Of a DNA stretch of 64,000 nucleotides, positions 15,638 to 24,077 are shown in pieces. Positions within the stretch are counted from its first letter, which is position 1; every line of letters begins with the position of its first letter. A program made the translations under genes and the position numbers. The DNA is from Methylococcaceae bacterium (GTDB lineage: Bacteria; Pseudomonadota; Gammaproteobacteria; Methylococcales; Methylomonadaceae), in NCBI GenBank assembly GCA_021647585.1, contig JAKIUK010000003.1:1-64000 (forward strand). The letters are read 5' to 3'. Under the pieces are notes generated by a model that saw only the letters and a list, made by a program, of their open reading frames with translations, was not told where the DNA came from and did no database searches.

Positions 15638-16386
15638 TTCTGTAACCTGTCATGTTCAAGTCTGCGTATACTTAAAATCAGGAAGGTACTGGTAAATAAG
15701 AGAAAATAACAGACATCAACAGTGTTAAGCAGTCCACTTTGTATGCTCTGGAAATGTTTGAGTAACGAGATATATTGAAGAATTTCACTTTGTTGACCGT
15801 TTAATCCTGTAGTCCAATCGAGTATCCATAATAGTAGTAATAAGCCAAAACTTGCTATTGCAGCTATGGTTGGGTGGCTGGCAACACAAGACATATATAG
15901 ACCCAGAGCTGCAAATGCGGCAACGAGTAGTGACAGAGCAAGAACATTACAGGCAAATTTACCTAAATCGAGTTCGGCACCTATCAGTAATGAAAGAGGC
16001 ATAACAGAGACCATCATCACAATAAGCATCAGCATGGCCAAAATACCAAAAAATTTGCCTAAAATAATTTCAGTGCCAGATAAAGGCGCTGAAAGTAATA
16101 GTGACAAGGTTTTATTTCGTCTTTCTTCGCTGACCAGTCGCATGGTGAGCATTGGAGTAACTAATAATAAAATAATAGAGGCATTACCAAATAAAGGTAA
16201 TACAATGATATCTGTTAAACCGGGTGCATTGTCAATGTTAGCGAGCCGTGCCTGAAATGCGGTGAATGTTTCAATTTGAGTTAAAAAAAGGTAGGCAAGT
16301 ATAAATTGTAAAACAGCCAGAATTGACCAGGCTAAAGGTGATAGAAATAGTGTTTTTAGTTCTCTGGAGGCGATGGAAAAAATCAT
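15634..16386 (-). CDS. ABC transporter permease (GldF/ABC-2 type)
   Basis: A 250-residue integral membrane protein with about six hydrophobic helices, of the ABC-2 permease class. It opens MIFSIASRELKTLFLSPLAW, which is characteristic of GldF/NosY-like permeases, and includes the cytoplasmic loop RLVSEERRNKTLSLLLSAPL that contacts the ATPase. It is two bases downstream of the ATPase gene and overlaps the GldG-like gene by four, so the three products probably form one transporter in the inner membrane. The substrate cannot be read from sequence. Confidence 0.87.
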   Translation of the reverse strand: MIFSIASRELKTLFLSPLAWSILAVLQFILAYLFLTQIETFTAFQARLANIDNAPGLTDIIVLPLFGNASIILLLVTPMLTMRLVSEERRNKTLSLLLSAPLSGTEIILGKFFGILAMLMLIVMMVSVMPLSLLIGAELDLGKFACNVLALSLLVAAFAALGLYMSCVASHPTIAAIASFGLLLLLWILDWTTGLNGQQSEILQYISLLKHFQSIQSGLLNTVDVCYFLLFTSTFLILSIRRLEHDRLQK

Positions 16387-16387
16387 T

Positions 16388-17338
16388 TTATGCCTCTGCT
16401 GCTGAACTTGTTGCCTGTTCAGTGGTTAAGCTAATAAATATATCTTCCATGGATTTTTTGATGGGAGTTAATTCTTGTATCCCCCAACCGGCATTAACAA
16501 TTATTTCAGCTATTTGTTCTGTAGGGTTGTTGTGATCATGGTGATGGACTAAATAACGAGTAATAGCTATTTCTTCAATAGAACATATGCTGCTTATTGC
16601 AGAAAACATATTGAGGTCTATTGGCTTACGGGTAACTACTTTAATAGTTGCTGTGTTCATCCGTTGATTTAAACCGTCAATAGTTTCTTTGAATATCAGT
16701 TTACCTTGATTAATAATTTGTACATGAGAACAGGATGCCTGAACTTCAGGTAAAATATGGGTAGAAAGAATGACGCCATGGTCAGTTCCCAATTCTTTGA
16801 TTAGAGAACGTATTTCTCTAATCTGGATGGGGTCGAGACCAACGGTGGGTTCATCAAGAATAATGATTTCAGGATTATGTAATATTGCTTGTGCAATGCC
16901 GATACGTTGCTGGTAGCCTTTTGACAGGTTAACAATTAATCTTTCGGCAACATCATTTAAGCCACATCGTGCTTTTGCCGTATTAACAGCATTATCTATC
17001 TCTCTGAAAGGAAGTCTGTGCAACTTTGCACAATATTGCAGAAATTCATTAACTGTGAGGTCTTTATATAATGGAGGTGTGTCCGGCAAATAACCGAGAC
17101 ATTGTTTTGCCTGTTTGGGCTGATCTAATAAGTCGTAACCATTAATGCTAATTTGTCCGCTACTGGGGGCAAGGTTTCCACATAACATTTGCATAGTTGT
17201 TGTTTTACCTGCTCCATTAGGACCAAGAAAACCCAGTACTTCACCTTGCGACAGAGAAAAACTGACATCATTAACAGCACAGTGTTTGTCGTAATAACGG
17301 CTGAGATTTTTGGCCTCAATTAATAATGTAGACATCAA
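16388..17338 (-). CDS. ABC transporter ATP-binding protein (GldA/CcmA-like)
   Basis: The 316-residue ATPase has Walker A GPNGAGKTTT, the Q-loop region near LGYLPDTPPLYKDLTVNEFL, the signature LSKGYQQRIGIAQ, Walker B IIILDEPTVGLDP and the switch histidine in LSTHIL. About 90 C-terminal residues form the extension seen in GldA/DrrA-like exporters. It energises the permease encoded just downstream, with the GldG-like auxiliary protein after that. Two adjacent ATG codons (17338 and 17335) could start it. Confidence 0.93.
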   Translation of the reverse strand: MMSTLLIEAKNLSRYYDKHCAVNDVSFSLSQGEVLGFLGPNGAGKTTTMQMLCGNLAPSSGQISINGYDLLDQPKQAKQCLGYLPDTPPLYKDLTVNEFLQYCAKLHRLPFREIDNAVNTAKARCGLNDVAERLIVNLSKGYQQRIGIAQAILHNPEIIILDEPTVGLDPIQIREIRSLIKELGTDHGVILSTHILPEVQASCSHVQIINQGKLIFKETIDGLNQRMNTATIKVVTRKPIDLNMFSAISSICSIEEIAITRYLVHHHDHNNPTEQIAEIIVNAGWGIQELTPIKKSMEDIFISLTTEQATSSAAEA

Positions 17339-17356
17339 CTAATATAGAGTATTGGT

Positions 17357-17983
17357 TTATTCGATTTGAGAGAGCAGAAACTTTATTTCATCTTGTAGTT
17401 TTTTACGAAAAAACAAAAATTTCCAGCGCGCACCACCACATTGTCTCCACAACGTAGTGGCACGAATTCCGGCGAGTAATAACGCCCTGATAGTATTTAC
17501 TGTATTCGATCTAGCCAGGTATTCTTCTTTACCATTAACCATAATACGTGGCTGTAGTGTACTGATTGTACTATGGTAGAGATCACCTAAATTGGCTAGC
17601 ACATTTTCATGCATAATACCGAATGATTCGGATTGTGCCTGTGCTTTTTCTATCCCGATGCTAATTGTATCCAGCATTTTAGGACGGTTAGACAGTTGTC
17701 TTTCCAGAAATACCAAGGATGCTGCATAGCGTGCTTGTTCTGGATCGGCAATGGTTCTACCAGTTAATTGCTGGTCTAATTGTTGCAGGCCGGGTTTGAG
17801 CTGAGACAAATCACCATAAATATCTATGACAGTATCTGAATCGATTTTAATAATGCTGTTAATACAGGTTTTAATAGCAGAATTATCAGCAGTCCCCGTT
17901 GTTGCTAACTGTTGAACAAGCAAACAAGCTTGTGAAATACCTGCAAGTGCAATGGTTTGGTTAGTTACTGTATTTAATGACAT
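17357..17983 (-). CDS. hflD: High-frequency lysogenization protein HflD homologue
   Basis: The 208-residue all-helical protein aligns along its length with E. coli HflD: TIALAGISQACLLVQQLA at the N-terminus, ARYAASLVFLERQLSNRP in the middle, LGDLYHSTISTLQPRI and LLLAGIRATTLWRQCGGARW near the end. E. coli HflD is a peripheral inner-membrane protein that binds phage lambda CII; its own cellular role is not settled. ATG 17983 is preferred over an upstream TTG at 18004 that overlaps the rhodanese stop. In many gammaproteobacteria hflD follows mnmA; here it follows a rhodanese gene and precedes an ABC transporter, which is a rearranged setting. Confidence 0.9.
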   Translation of the reverse strand: MSLNTVTNQTIALAGISQACLLVQQLATTGTADNSAIKTCINSIIKIDSDTVIDIYGDLSQLKPGLQQLDQQLTGRTIADPEQARYAASLVFLERQLSNRPKMLDTISIGIEKAQAQSESFGIMHENVLANLGDLYHSTISTLQPRIMVNGKEEYLARSNTVNTIRALLLAGIRATTLWRQCGGARWKFLFFRKKLQDEIKFLLSQIE

Positions 17984-17994
17984 GTTATTGCTGA

Positions 17995-18435
17995 TTATTT
18001 GCAATGAAGTTTAGTTGGGCAACCTTTGGTGATTTCATTGCCTGATTTAATCCACTGCATGATGCCGTTTGATAATTGGTAGATATGTTTCATGCCCTTT
18101 TGTTGTGTTAACAGATTTCCCAACATGCCGCTTCTGCCTCCAGATCTGCAGACCAGGATGACAGGTTGGTCAGCAGACGTTTTTAATTGGTTTAGTTCGG
18201 ACAACCATTTTTCAGTATCATATTTTCCTTCATCTGAAAAAAATTGCAACTTATGGCTGTTTGGAATTGTTCCCGTTGCATCCCATTCTTTTTGGGTACG
18301 AATATCTATTACCAGTGCATTATTATTTTTCTGCATGGAGATTAATTGTTCAGAGGATAAGTTTCCAAGCTCTTCAGCATAACTTAGGGTTGTGAATAAA
18401 GAAAATATTATTATTAAAGTGAGTCTGATTTTCAT
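17995..18435 (-). CDS. Periplasmic rhodanese-like protein
   Basis: A 146-residue single-domain rhodanese with a signal peptide (MKIRLTLIIIFSLFTTLSYA). The fold marks are VIDIRTQKEW, the active-site loop CRSGGRSG with the sulfur-carrying Cys, and the ending ISNGIMQWI-like LSNGIMQWIKSG. Two further cysteines lie in the C-terminal tail (GCPTKLHCK). Such exported rhodaneses move sulfane sulfur or act in redox protection; the exact role is unknown. It is the first gene of the minus-strand group leading into hflD and the ABC genes, and is divergent from copZ. Confidence 0.88.
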   Translation of the reverse strand: MKIRLTLIIIFSLFTTLSYAEELGNLSSEQLISMQKNNNALVIDIRTQKEWDATGTIPNSHKLQFFSDEGKYDTEKWLSELNQLKTSADQPVILVCRSGGRSGMLGNLLTQQKGMKHIYQLSNGIMQWIKSGNEITKGCPTKLHCK

Positions 18436-18613
18436 AGGGTATTGTAGTTTTTTGTCGTAAACGAAATTAGATCTATTAATTTGTTGATAGTTCTATATTA
18501 AGCGAGTAGTAATTGAACTATTATGCAATAAATGTTGACTTAAAGCATGTTCTTCATTAATTAGTCCGAGTATGATATAGAATTAACAAATTTTTAGTAT
18601 AGTGGAGAGAGAA

Positions 18614-18823
18614 ATGTCAGAATCAATTTCATTAGCTGTAACTGGTATGAAATGTGGTGGTTGTGAATCAAATGTTAAAACTAAACTGAATGCCATCGAT
18701 GGGGTCATCTCAGTTGAGGCCATGAACAAAGAGAATAAGGTAGATGTTGAGTTTGATGTTGAAAAAACTAGTGTGGAAGCAATTTCACAAGCAATTACTG
18801 ATGCTGGTTTTGTTGTAGAGTAA
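18614..18823 (+). CDS. copZ: CopZ-like copper chaperone (HMA domain)
   Basis: A 69-residue heavy-metal-associated domain protein with the copper site MKCGGCESN (M-x-C-x2-C) near the N-terminus and the usual beta-alpha-beta pattern ending ISQAITDAGFVVE. ATG 18614 is the start because GGAGAGA lies just upstream; a GTG at 18602 overlaps that ribosome binding site. It precedes copA by about 200 bases, with a palindromic element in between, so the two were probably once an immediate operon. It likely hands Cu(I) to CopA in the cytoplasm. The spacer between the divergent rhodanese gene and copZ contains TTGACT (about 18536) and TATGAT, a reasonable sigma-70 promoter; no obvious CueR-type dyad was seen. 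Confidence 0.9.
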   Translation: MSESISLAVTGMKCGGCESNVKTKLNAIDGVISVEAMNKENKVDVEFDVEKTSVEAISQAITDAGFVVE

Positions 18824-18839
18824 AATCAAAGTAACACTA

Positions 18840-19000
18840 AGGAACGCGCATAGAAATTAAGTTGAACAATTGGCTTCGTATTTTGTCCGTTTTCTTCGTT
18901 GTAGAAATGGTTGCGTAACTTGCTACGCACCTATTTCTACGCCTTGAATACAAACGAACTACTTCGCTAATTAACTAACTTAATTTTGTTCGCGTTCCTA
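18840..19000. repeat. 161-bp nested palindromic element between copZ and copA
   Basis: The ends are AGGAACGCG (from 18840) and CGCGTTCCT (18991-18999), extended inward by AAATTAAGTT and AACTTAATTT. The centre is a strong hairpin, GTAGAAATGGTTGCGTA (18901-18917) against TACGCACCTATTTCTAC (18924-18940). The core AAATGGTTGCGTAACTTGCT recurs with two or so changes in the element at 30735-30875 (AAATGGTTGCGTAGCTTGCT), so the two belong to one family although their outer arms differ. It interrupts a copZ-copA transcription unit and could lower or modulate copA expression. Confidence 0.65.
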
Positions 19001-19030
19001 AATCACCGGAATAATCAATTGAGGTAATTC

Positions 19031-21277
19031 ATGAGTACAGAAGAGCAAGCAGGGTCAACAGAGGATAAATTGAGATTGTCCATATTAGGGATGAGTTGTG
19101 CTGGCTGTGTTGGCGCTGTAGAAGGAGCATTAGCATCGGTGGAAGGTGTGACGGATGTTAGCGTTAATTTTGCTGACCACTCTGCATTGGTCAATGGTGA
19201 TGCAGATCCTGAATTATTGAAAAAGGCAGTACAGGATGCTGGTTATGATGCGGCTGTAATGGAAGGTTTGGAAGACCCTAGTGAGCAGGAAGAAAGAGAG
19301 TTACAGCGTTATCAGCGCTTGATGCAAAAAGCCAAGGTGGCTGCAATTTTTGGGGTACCTTTGATGGTATTCAGTCATTTGGGCTGGTTACCAGATATCT
19401 CTTCTGATGCCGGTCGCTGGTTCTGGCCCTTTGTTGCGATAGCTACTTTAGGGGTTTTATATTATTCAGGTGGGCACTTTTATTCAAGTGCATTTAAGTT
19501 ATTAATGTTAGGGCAAGCAAACATGGATACCTTGATTGCCCTAGGTACTGGATCAGCCTGGTTCTACTCTTGTATAGTTATTGATTATTCCAGTCATTTA
19601 ACAAAGCTTGCGCCTCATGCTTATTTTGAAGCCTCTGCTATTATTTTAGCCTTTATAAATTTTGGTACTGCTCTGGAAACCAAGGCGAGAGGTAAAACTT
19701 CTGCTGCAATTAGAGAACTTATTGGTTTACAGCCGCGAACAGCAAGAATCATACGTGATGGGGCAGAACAGGATATTGCTATTGAGAATGTTGGATTGGG
19801 TGAGACTTTAAGAGTCAGACCCGGTGAAAAAATTGCAGTTGATGGGGTGTTAATAGAAGGTCATTCCACCGTTGATGAATCCATGTTAACGGGTGAGCCA
19901 ATGCCTGTCGAAAAAATCGAAGGTTCAGAAGTGGTTGCTGGTACTATAAATCAACAAGGTAGTTTTTTATTTAGTGCAACACGTATTGGTAGAGATACTG
20001 CACTAGCTCAAATTATTGACAGTGTGCGTACAGCTCAAGGCAGTAAACCCGCTTTAGCAAGGTTGGCAGATAAAATATCCAGTATTTTTGTGCCTGTGGT
20101 TGTAGGCATCTCCATTTTTACTTTTATTGTGTGGTATTTGTTTGGTCCTGAACCCTCATTGGCTTTTGCTTTTGTGACTTCGATGACCGTCTTGGTAATT
20201 GCCTGTCCTTGTGCCTTAGGATTGGCAACACCTATATCGGTGATGGTGTCAGTAGGTAGGGCCGCACAGACTGGAATTTTAATACGTAATGGGGACGCTT
20301 TACAGAGTGCTGGAAAAATAAATTGTTTGATTCTGGATAAAACCGGAACAGTCACGGAAGGTAAGCCCATCGTATCAACTGTTGAGCCAGTGGGGGATTA
20401 CAATGAAAAATCAGTTTTACAGTTAGCAGCCAGTATTGAATCGGGGTCTGAACATCCACTCGCCAGTGCTATTTTAGCAGCAGCTGAAGATAAGAAAATA
20501 AAACTGGAAAAAACAACAGCCTTTAAAGCTATTGCAGGACATGGTATTACTGCTCTGATTTCAGAGCAGCAAGTGTTTTTTGGGAATGAAACTTTAATGG
20601 ATAAAAAAGGTGTCAAATATGCCCGCCATAAAAAGAAAATAGAAGCATTATCTGCCCAAGGTCAGACCGTCATGATGTTAGCTGTGGATAACAAAATAGC
20701 CGGCATGATTGCAGTATCAGACCCGATTAAAAAAGATTCTGCCAAAGCAGTACAGCAATTAAAAAATCAGGGTGTACGGGTTATCATGGTTACCGGTGAT
20801 AATGAAATAACTGCTAAAGCCATCGCTAAACAAGCAGGCATTTCTGATGTTAGAGCTCAAGTATTGCCAGAAGATAAAGCCGAAGTTGCTAGACAATTAC
20901 AATTGGCAGGGGAAATTGTTGGTATGGTAGGAGATGGCATTAATGATGCACCAGCTTTAGCACAAGCCAATGTCGGTTTTGCCATCGGCACTGGAACAGA
21001 TGTGGCAATCGAAAGTGCAGATATTGTGATATTGCAAGGATCTTTGCTGAAAGTCCCAGAAGCAATGGCATTATCTAAAGCAACTGTGACAAATATTAAA
21101 CAAAATTTATTAGGTGCTTTTTTCTACAACACCATTGGTATTCCCATTGCAGCGGGATTACTTTATCCCGCCTTTGGTATTTTGTTAAGCCCAATGATTG
21201 CGGGTGCGGCAATGGCTATGTCATCGGTAACAGTGGTAACAAATGCCAATCGCTTACGCTGGATGAAATTGGATTAA
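19031..21277 (+). CDS. copA: Copper-exporting P1B-type ATPase
   Basis: The 748-residue protein has one N-terminal HMA domain (MSCAGC, near residue 22), eight predicted membrane helices, the actuator motif STVDESMLTGEPMPVEK, the ion-channel motif CPCALGLATP, the phosphorylation site DKTGTVTEGKP, SEHPLA in the nucleotide-binding domain and the hinge GDGINDAPAL. The last two helices contain FFYNTIGIP and AMAMSSVTVV, the N-Y/M-S-S type residues that mark Cu(I)-specific P1B-1 pumps. It exports Cu(I) from the cytoplasm, using copper delivered by the CopZ-like protein upstream. ATG 19031 follows GAGGTAA. All catalytic residues are intact. Confidence 0.96.
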   Translation: MSTEEQAGSTEDKLRLSILGMSCAGCVGAVEGALASVEGVTDVSVNFADHSALVNGDADPELLKKAVQDAGYDAAVMEGLEDPSEQEERELQRYQRLMQKAKVAAIFGVPLMVFSHLGWLPDISSDAGRWFWPFVAIATLGVLYYSGGHFYSSAFKLLMLGQANMDTLIALGTGSAWFYSCIVIDYSSHLTKLAPHAYFEASAIILAFINFGTALETKARGKTSAAIRELIGLQPRTARIIRDGAEQDIAIENVGLGETLRVRPGEKIAVDGVLIEGHSTVDESMLTGEPMPVEKIEGSEVVAGTINQQGSFLFSATRIGRDTALAQIIDSVRTAQGSKPALARLADKISSIFVPVVVGISIFTFIVWYLFGPEPSLAFAFVTSMTVLVIACPCALGLATPISVMVSVGRAAQTGILIRNGDALQSAGKINCLILDKTGTVTEGKPIVSTVEPVGDYNEKSVLQLAASIESGSEHPLASAILAAAEDKKIKLEKTTAFKAIAGHGITALISEQQVFFGNETLMDKKGVKYARHKKKIEALSAQGQTVMMLAVDNKIAGMIAVSDPIKKDSAKAVQQLKNQGVRVIMVTGDNEITAKAIAKQAGISDVRAQVLPEDKAEVARQLQLAGEIVGMVGDGINDAPALAQANVGFAIGTGTDVAIESADIVILQGSLLKVPEAMALSKATVTNIKQNLLGAFFYNTIGIPIAAGLLYPAFGILLSPMIAGAAMAMSSVTVVTNANRLRWMKLD

Positions 21278-21383
21278 TCGCTGTAACACAATTATTTAAA
21301 TTCATTATTTGCAGTTAACTGAGTTTGTTATTAATTAGTGGCTATTAACCTATTGCAGGTTACTCTCGGTTATAACGTTACCC

Positions 21384-21566
21384 TGGACTAGTACTCTGTC
21401 ATTGTTGTATTGATGGAGTACTAGTTCCAAGTGACCATGTCATTCCAACCAGCGGGACGACTGTATGGACACAGGAGGTAGAGCAATGCAGGGAGCGATT
21501 GCCGAGGAATCTTAGGCCTAGGTTACTACTGAGCAAAAAGATTTCTCCCGCTGGTCGAAATGACAG
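21384..21566. repeat. Hairpin plus CATTTCGACCAGCGGGA-type inverted repeat element
   Basis: GGACTAGTACTC (21385-21396) pairs with GAGTACTAGTTCC (21416-21428) around TGTCATTGTTGTATTGAT. A second unit follows: TGTCATTCCAACCAGCGGGA (from 21439) is repeated inverted as TCCCGCTGGTCGAAATGACA (21546-21565). The first hairpin is repeated at 27958, split by an insertion; the second resembles sequences at 46800-46975, 57599-57810 and 58190-58220. The whole 21278-21643 stretch has no gene. Confidence 0.55.
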
Positions 21567-21643
21567 TTTATTTAAAATATTAAAACGGCGAAGGGTTGCT
21601 TATTCTAAGTTTAACCTGTGCTTTAGAAATAGCCATTTTAATT

Positions 21644-21686
21644 AAAAACCCCCTGCTATACGGACTTAAGCTGGAGGGTTTTTAAA
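21644..21686. terminator. Rho-independent terminator, likely bidirectional
   Basis: AAAAACCCCC (21644-21653) pairs with GAGGGTTTTT (21674-21683) around a loop of about 20 bases, giving a G/C-rich stem flanked by A-run and U-run. It lies about 370 bases after copA and 260 before gnnA. It probably insulates the lipid A cluster. Confidence 0.55.
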
Positions 21687-21945
21687 TCATATTTGCATTA
21701 ACAAGGTAGTGAAATTTTACCATGACTTTTTATTAATCTTTTACTCTGTATTTTAAAAAGCCATGGTTTTTAGTTTTTTCTATTTCCTTCTCTCTTCTCA
21801 TAATATTCATTAAAAAACCAGAAGATTTTCTTCTATGCGCTTGAGTTTTTGACTTTTTGCTTGTAGTCAGGTGATACAATAGCCATGTTAAATGCCCATT
21901 AAGGCTTATCTGCTTATGGGGTTTGTGAACTGTTGCGAGTGAACT

Positions 21946-22884
21946 ATGAGTAGACTAAAGTGTGCTGTAATTGGTACTGGGTATTTAGGAAAATTTCATG
22001 CAGAAAAATATGCATCTATAGAGGATTGCGAGTTAGTTGCTGTTGTAGATATTAATGAACAGGCAGCTAAAGATGTTGCAGAAAAACATGGGGCAAATGC
22101 GTTGACTGACTATAGTTCTTTATTAGGTAAGGTGGACGCAGTCAGTATAGTGGTTCCAACCAGTCTGCACCATACAGTGTCACGTGATTTTTTAAATGCT
22201 GGGACGCATGTTTTGGTAGAAAAGCCAATTACAGTGACAGTTGAAGAAGCGGATGAACTAATAGCAATTGCTAAAGAAAAAAATGTCATTTTGCAAGTAG
22301 GCCATCTGGAACGATTTAATCCTGCTGTAATAGGGCTGGATAAAGAAGAAAAGCCTTTGTTTATAGAAGCGCATCGCCTGGCTCCATTTAATCCACGTGC
22401 TAATGATGTTAGTGTGGTTTTGGATTTGATGATTCATGACATAGACATTATTTTAGCCCTGATTGACTCAGAAATAGAGCGTATTGATGCCAGTGGAACA
22501 GCCGTTTTAACGCAGGGTACTGATATAGCAAATGCCAGACTTACTTTTAAAAACGGTTGTGTTGCTAATGTAACAGCAAGCCGGATCAGCATGAAAATGG
22601 AACGAAAAATGAGAATGTTTAGACCGAGTTCCTATATTTCTGTTGATTTCCAGAACAAGGTATTAACCAAACATAAGACGGGTGACAAGGAAATGTTTCC
22701 TGGTGTGCCTGAAATTGTGAGTGAAGAATCAGTGTTTGAAAATGGTGATGCATTAATGGAAGAGATTAAACATTTTGTTGATTGTATACAAACAGGTGAG
22801 AACCCACTGGTTTCTGGTGATGCGGGTCGACGTGCATTACAAACAGCGATTGCAATAACAAATTTATTAGAGGCAAACTCATGA
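21946..22884 (+). CDS. gnnA: Gfo/Idh/MocA-family dehydrogenase, likely UDP-GlcNAc 3-dehydrogenase GnnA
   Basis: A 312-residue NAD(P)-dependent oxidoreductase with the Rossmann motif AVIGTGYLGKFHAEKY, the family signature VLVEKPITVT and the catalytic region DLMIHDIDIIL. By itself it could be any sugar dehydrogenase. Its four-base overlap with a DegT-type aminotransferase and the nearness of lpxB make GnnA the best reading: in Acidithiobacillus GnnA oxidises the 3-hydroxyl of UDP-GlcNAc and GnnB aminates it, giving UDP-GlcNAc3N for lipid A with amide-linked acyl chains. The specific substrate is inferred from context. Confidence 0.8.
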   Translation: MSRLKCAVIGTGYLGKFHAEKYASIEDCELVAVVDINEQAAKDVAEKHGANALTDYSSLLGKVDAVSIVVPTSLHHTVSRDFLNAGTHVLVEKPITVTVEEADELIAIAKEKNVILQVGHLERFNPAVIGLDKEEKPLFIEAHRLAPFNPRANDVSVVLDLMIHDIDIILALIDSEIERIDASGTAVLTQGTDIANARLTFKNGCVANVTASRISMKMERKMRMFRPSSYISVDFQNKVLTKHKTGDKEMFPGVPEIVSEESVFENGDALMEEIKHFVDCIQTGENPLVSGDAGRRALQTAIAITNLLEANS

Positions 22885-23978
22885 TACCGATGGTTAACCT
22901 GAAAGCCCAGTATGCAGATGTTAAAGATGAAATTGAACAGGGTATTGCTGAAACAATAGCAAATTGTTCCTTTATTTTAGGTCCTAATGTACAGGCGTTT
23001 GAAAAAGAAACAGCTGAGTATCTGGGTGTGAAGCATGCTATTGGTTGTGCATCGGGTACGGATGCCTTGCATCTTGCTTTGGAGGCTGAAGGCATAACGG
23101 ATGGTGATGAGGTAATCACCAGTGCTTTTACTTTTATTGCGACAGCAGAAGCAATAAAATATGTGGGGGCAACACCTGTATTTGTTGATATTGATGAAAG
23201 AACTTTCAATATTACCGCTGAAAAAATTGAAAAGGCGATAACGCCTAAAACTAAAGCAGTGATGCCGGTTCATTTGTTTGGCCAGCCTGTTGATCTAAGT
23301 GCAATCAAAGCATTATGTGACCAGCATAACTTAAAATTGATTGAAGATTGTGCCCAGTCTTTTGGTGCAAGAATTAATGGTGTACAAACGGGAGCTATTG
23401 GACATGCTTCGGGGTTTAGCTTTTTTCCCAGTAAAAACCTGGGTGCATTTGGTGACGGTGGACTGGTAGTAACGAATTCAGATAAAACTGCAAAGATGTT
23501 GAAGATGTTGCGTAATCATGGTTCTGATGTTCGTTATTATCACGATGTTATTGGTTACAACAGTCGTCTGGATGATATACAAGCCGTTGTGTTACGCGCT
23601 AAATTAAAACGCATTGATCAATATAACCGGCAGCGTCGACATGCTGCGCATTTATATTCAGAGTTAATGGCTGATTTGCCGTTAACAACACCTTATGAAG
23701 ATGGGATAGGCGATCATGTATATCATCAGTACACTTTATTATGTGATCGTCGTGATCAAGTCATGCAAGCATTGCAAGATAAACAAATAGGATGTGCAGT
23801 CTATTATCCAGTACCATTACATCAGCAAAATGTATTTAAGCAAGAATGTGCAGGTCTGTCATTACCTGTAACAGAATCAGTTGCTGCCCGGTGTTTTTCT
23901 TTACCGATCTGTCCATCTTTGGAAGATGAAACGATTAAAGAAATTGTTGCTGTCATTCGGGCTGTATTAACAAAATAA
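22881..23978 (+). CDS. gnnB: DegT/DnrJ/EryC1 aminotransferase, likely GnnB
   Basis: A 365-residue PLP-dependent sugar aminotransferase. It begins MIPMVNLKAQYADVKDEI; GCASGTDALHLAL binds the cofactor phosphate, EDCAQSFGA holds the PLP ring-contacting Asp, and FSFFPSKNLGAFGDGG carries the Schiff-base lysine. Such enzymes aminate keto-sugars, and paired with the GnnA-like dehydrogenase it would make UDP-2,3-diamino-2,3-dideoxyglucose for lipid A. Its ATG overlaps the gnnA stop (ATGA). LpxB follows after 99 bases. A role in O-antigen or another surface glycan is the main alternative. Confidence 0.82.
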   Translation: MIPMVNLKAQYADVKDEIEQGIAETIANCSFILGPNVQAFEKETAEYLGVKHAIGCASGTDALHLALEAEGITDGDEVITSAFTFIATAEAIKYVGATPVFVDIDERTFNITAEKIEKAITPKTKAVMPVHLFGQPVDLSAIKALCDQHNLKLIEDCAQSFGARINGVQTGAIGHASGFSFFPSKNLGAFGDGGLVVTNSDKTAKMLKMLRNHGSDVRYYHDVIGYNSRLDDIQAVVLRAKLKRIDQYNRQRRHAAHLYSELMADLPLTTPYEDGIGDHVYHQYTLLCDRRDQVMQALQDKQIGCAVYYPVPLHQQNVFKQECAGLSLPVTESVAARCFSLPICPSLEDETIKEIVAVIRAVLTK

Positions 23979-24077
23979 ATGTAACAGAGGTATTGGATGT
24001 GGTTAACGGAGTAGAGCGCATCCTCTACAATTACTGTATTTTGGTATTAAGTATATTATCTTAAAAGGTTTCTTCTG

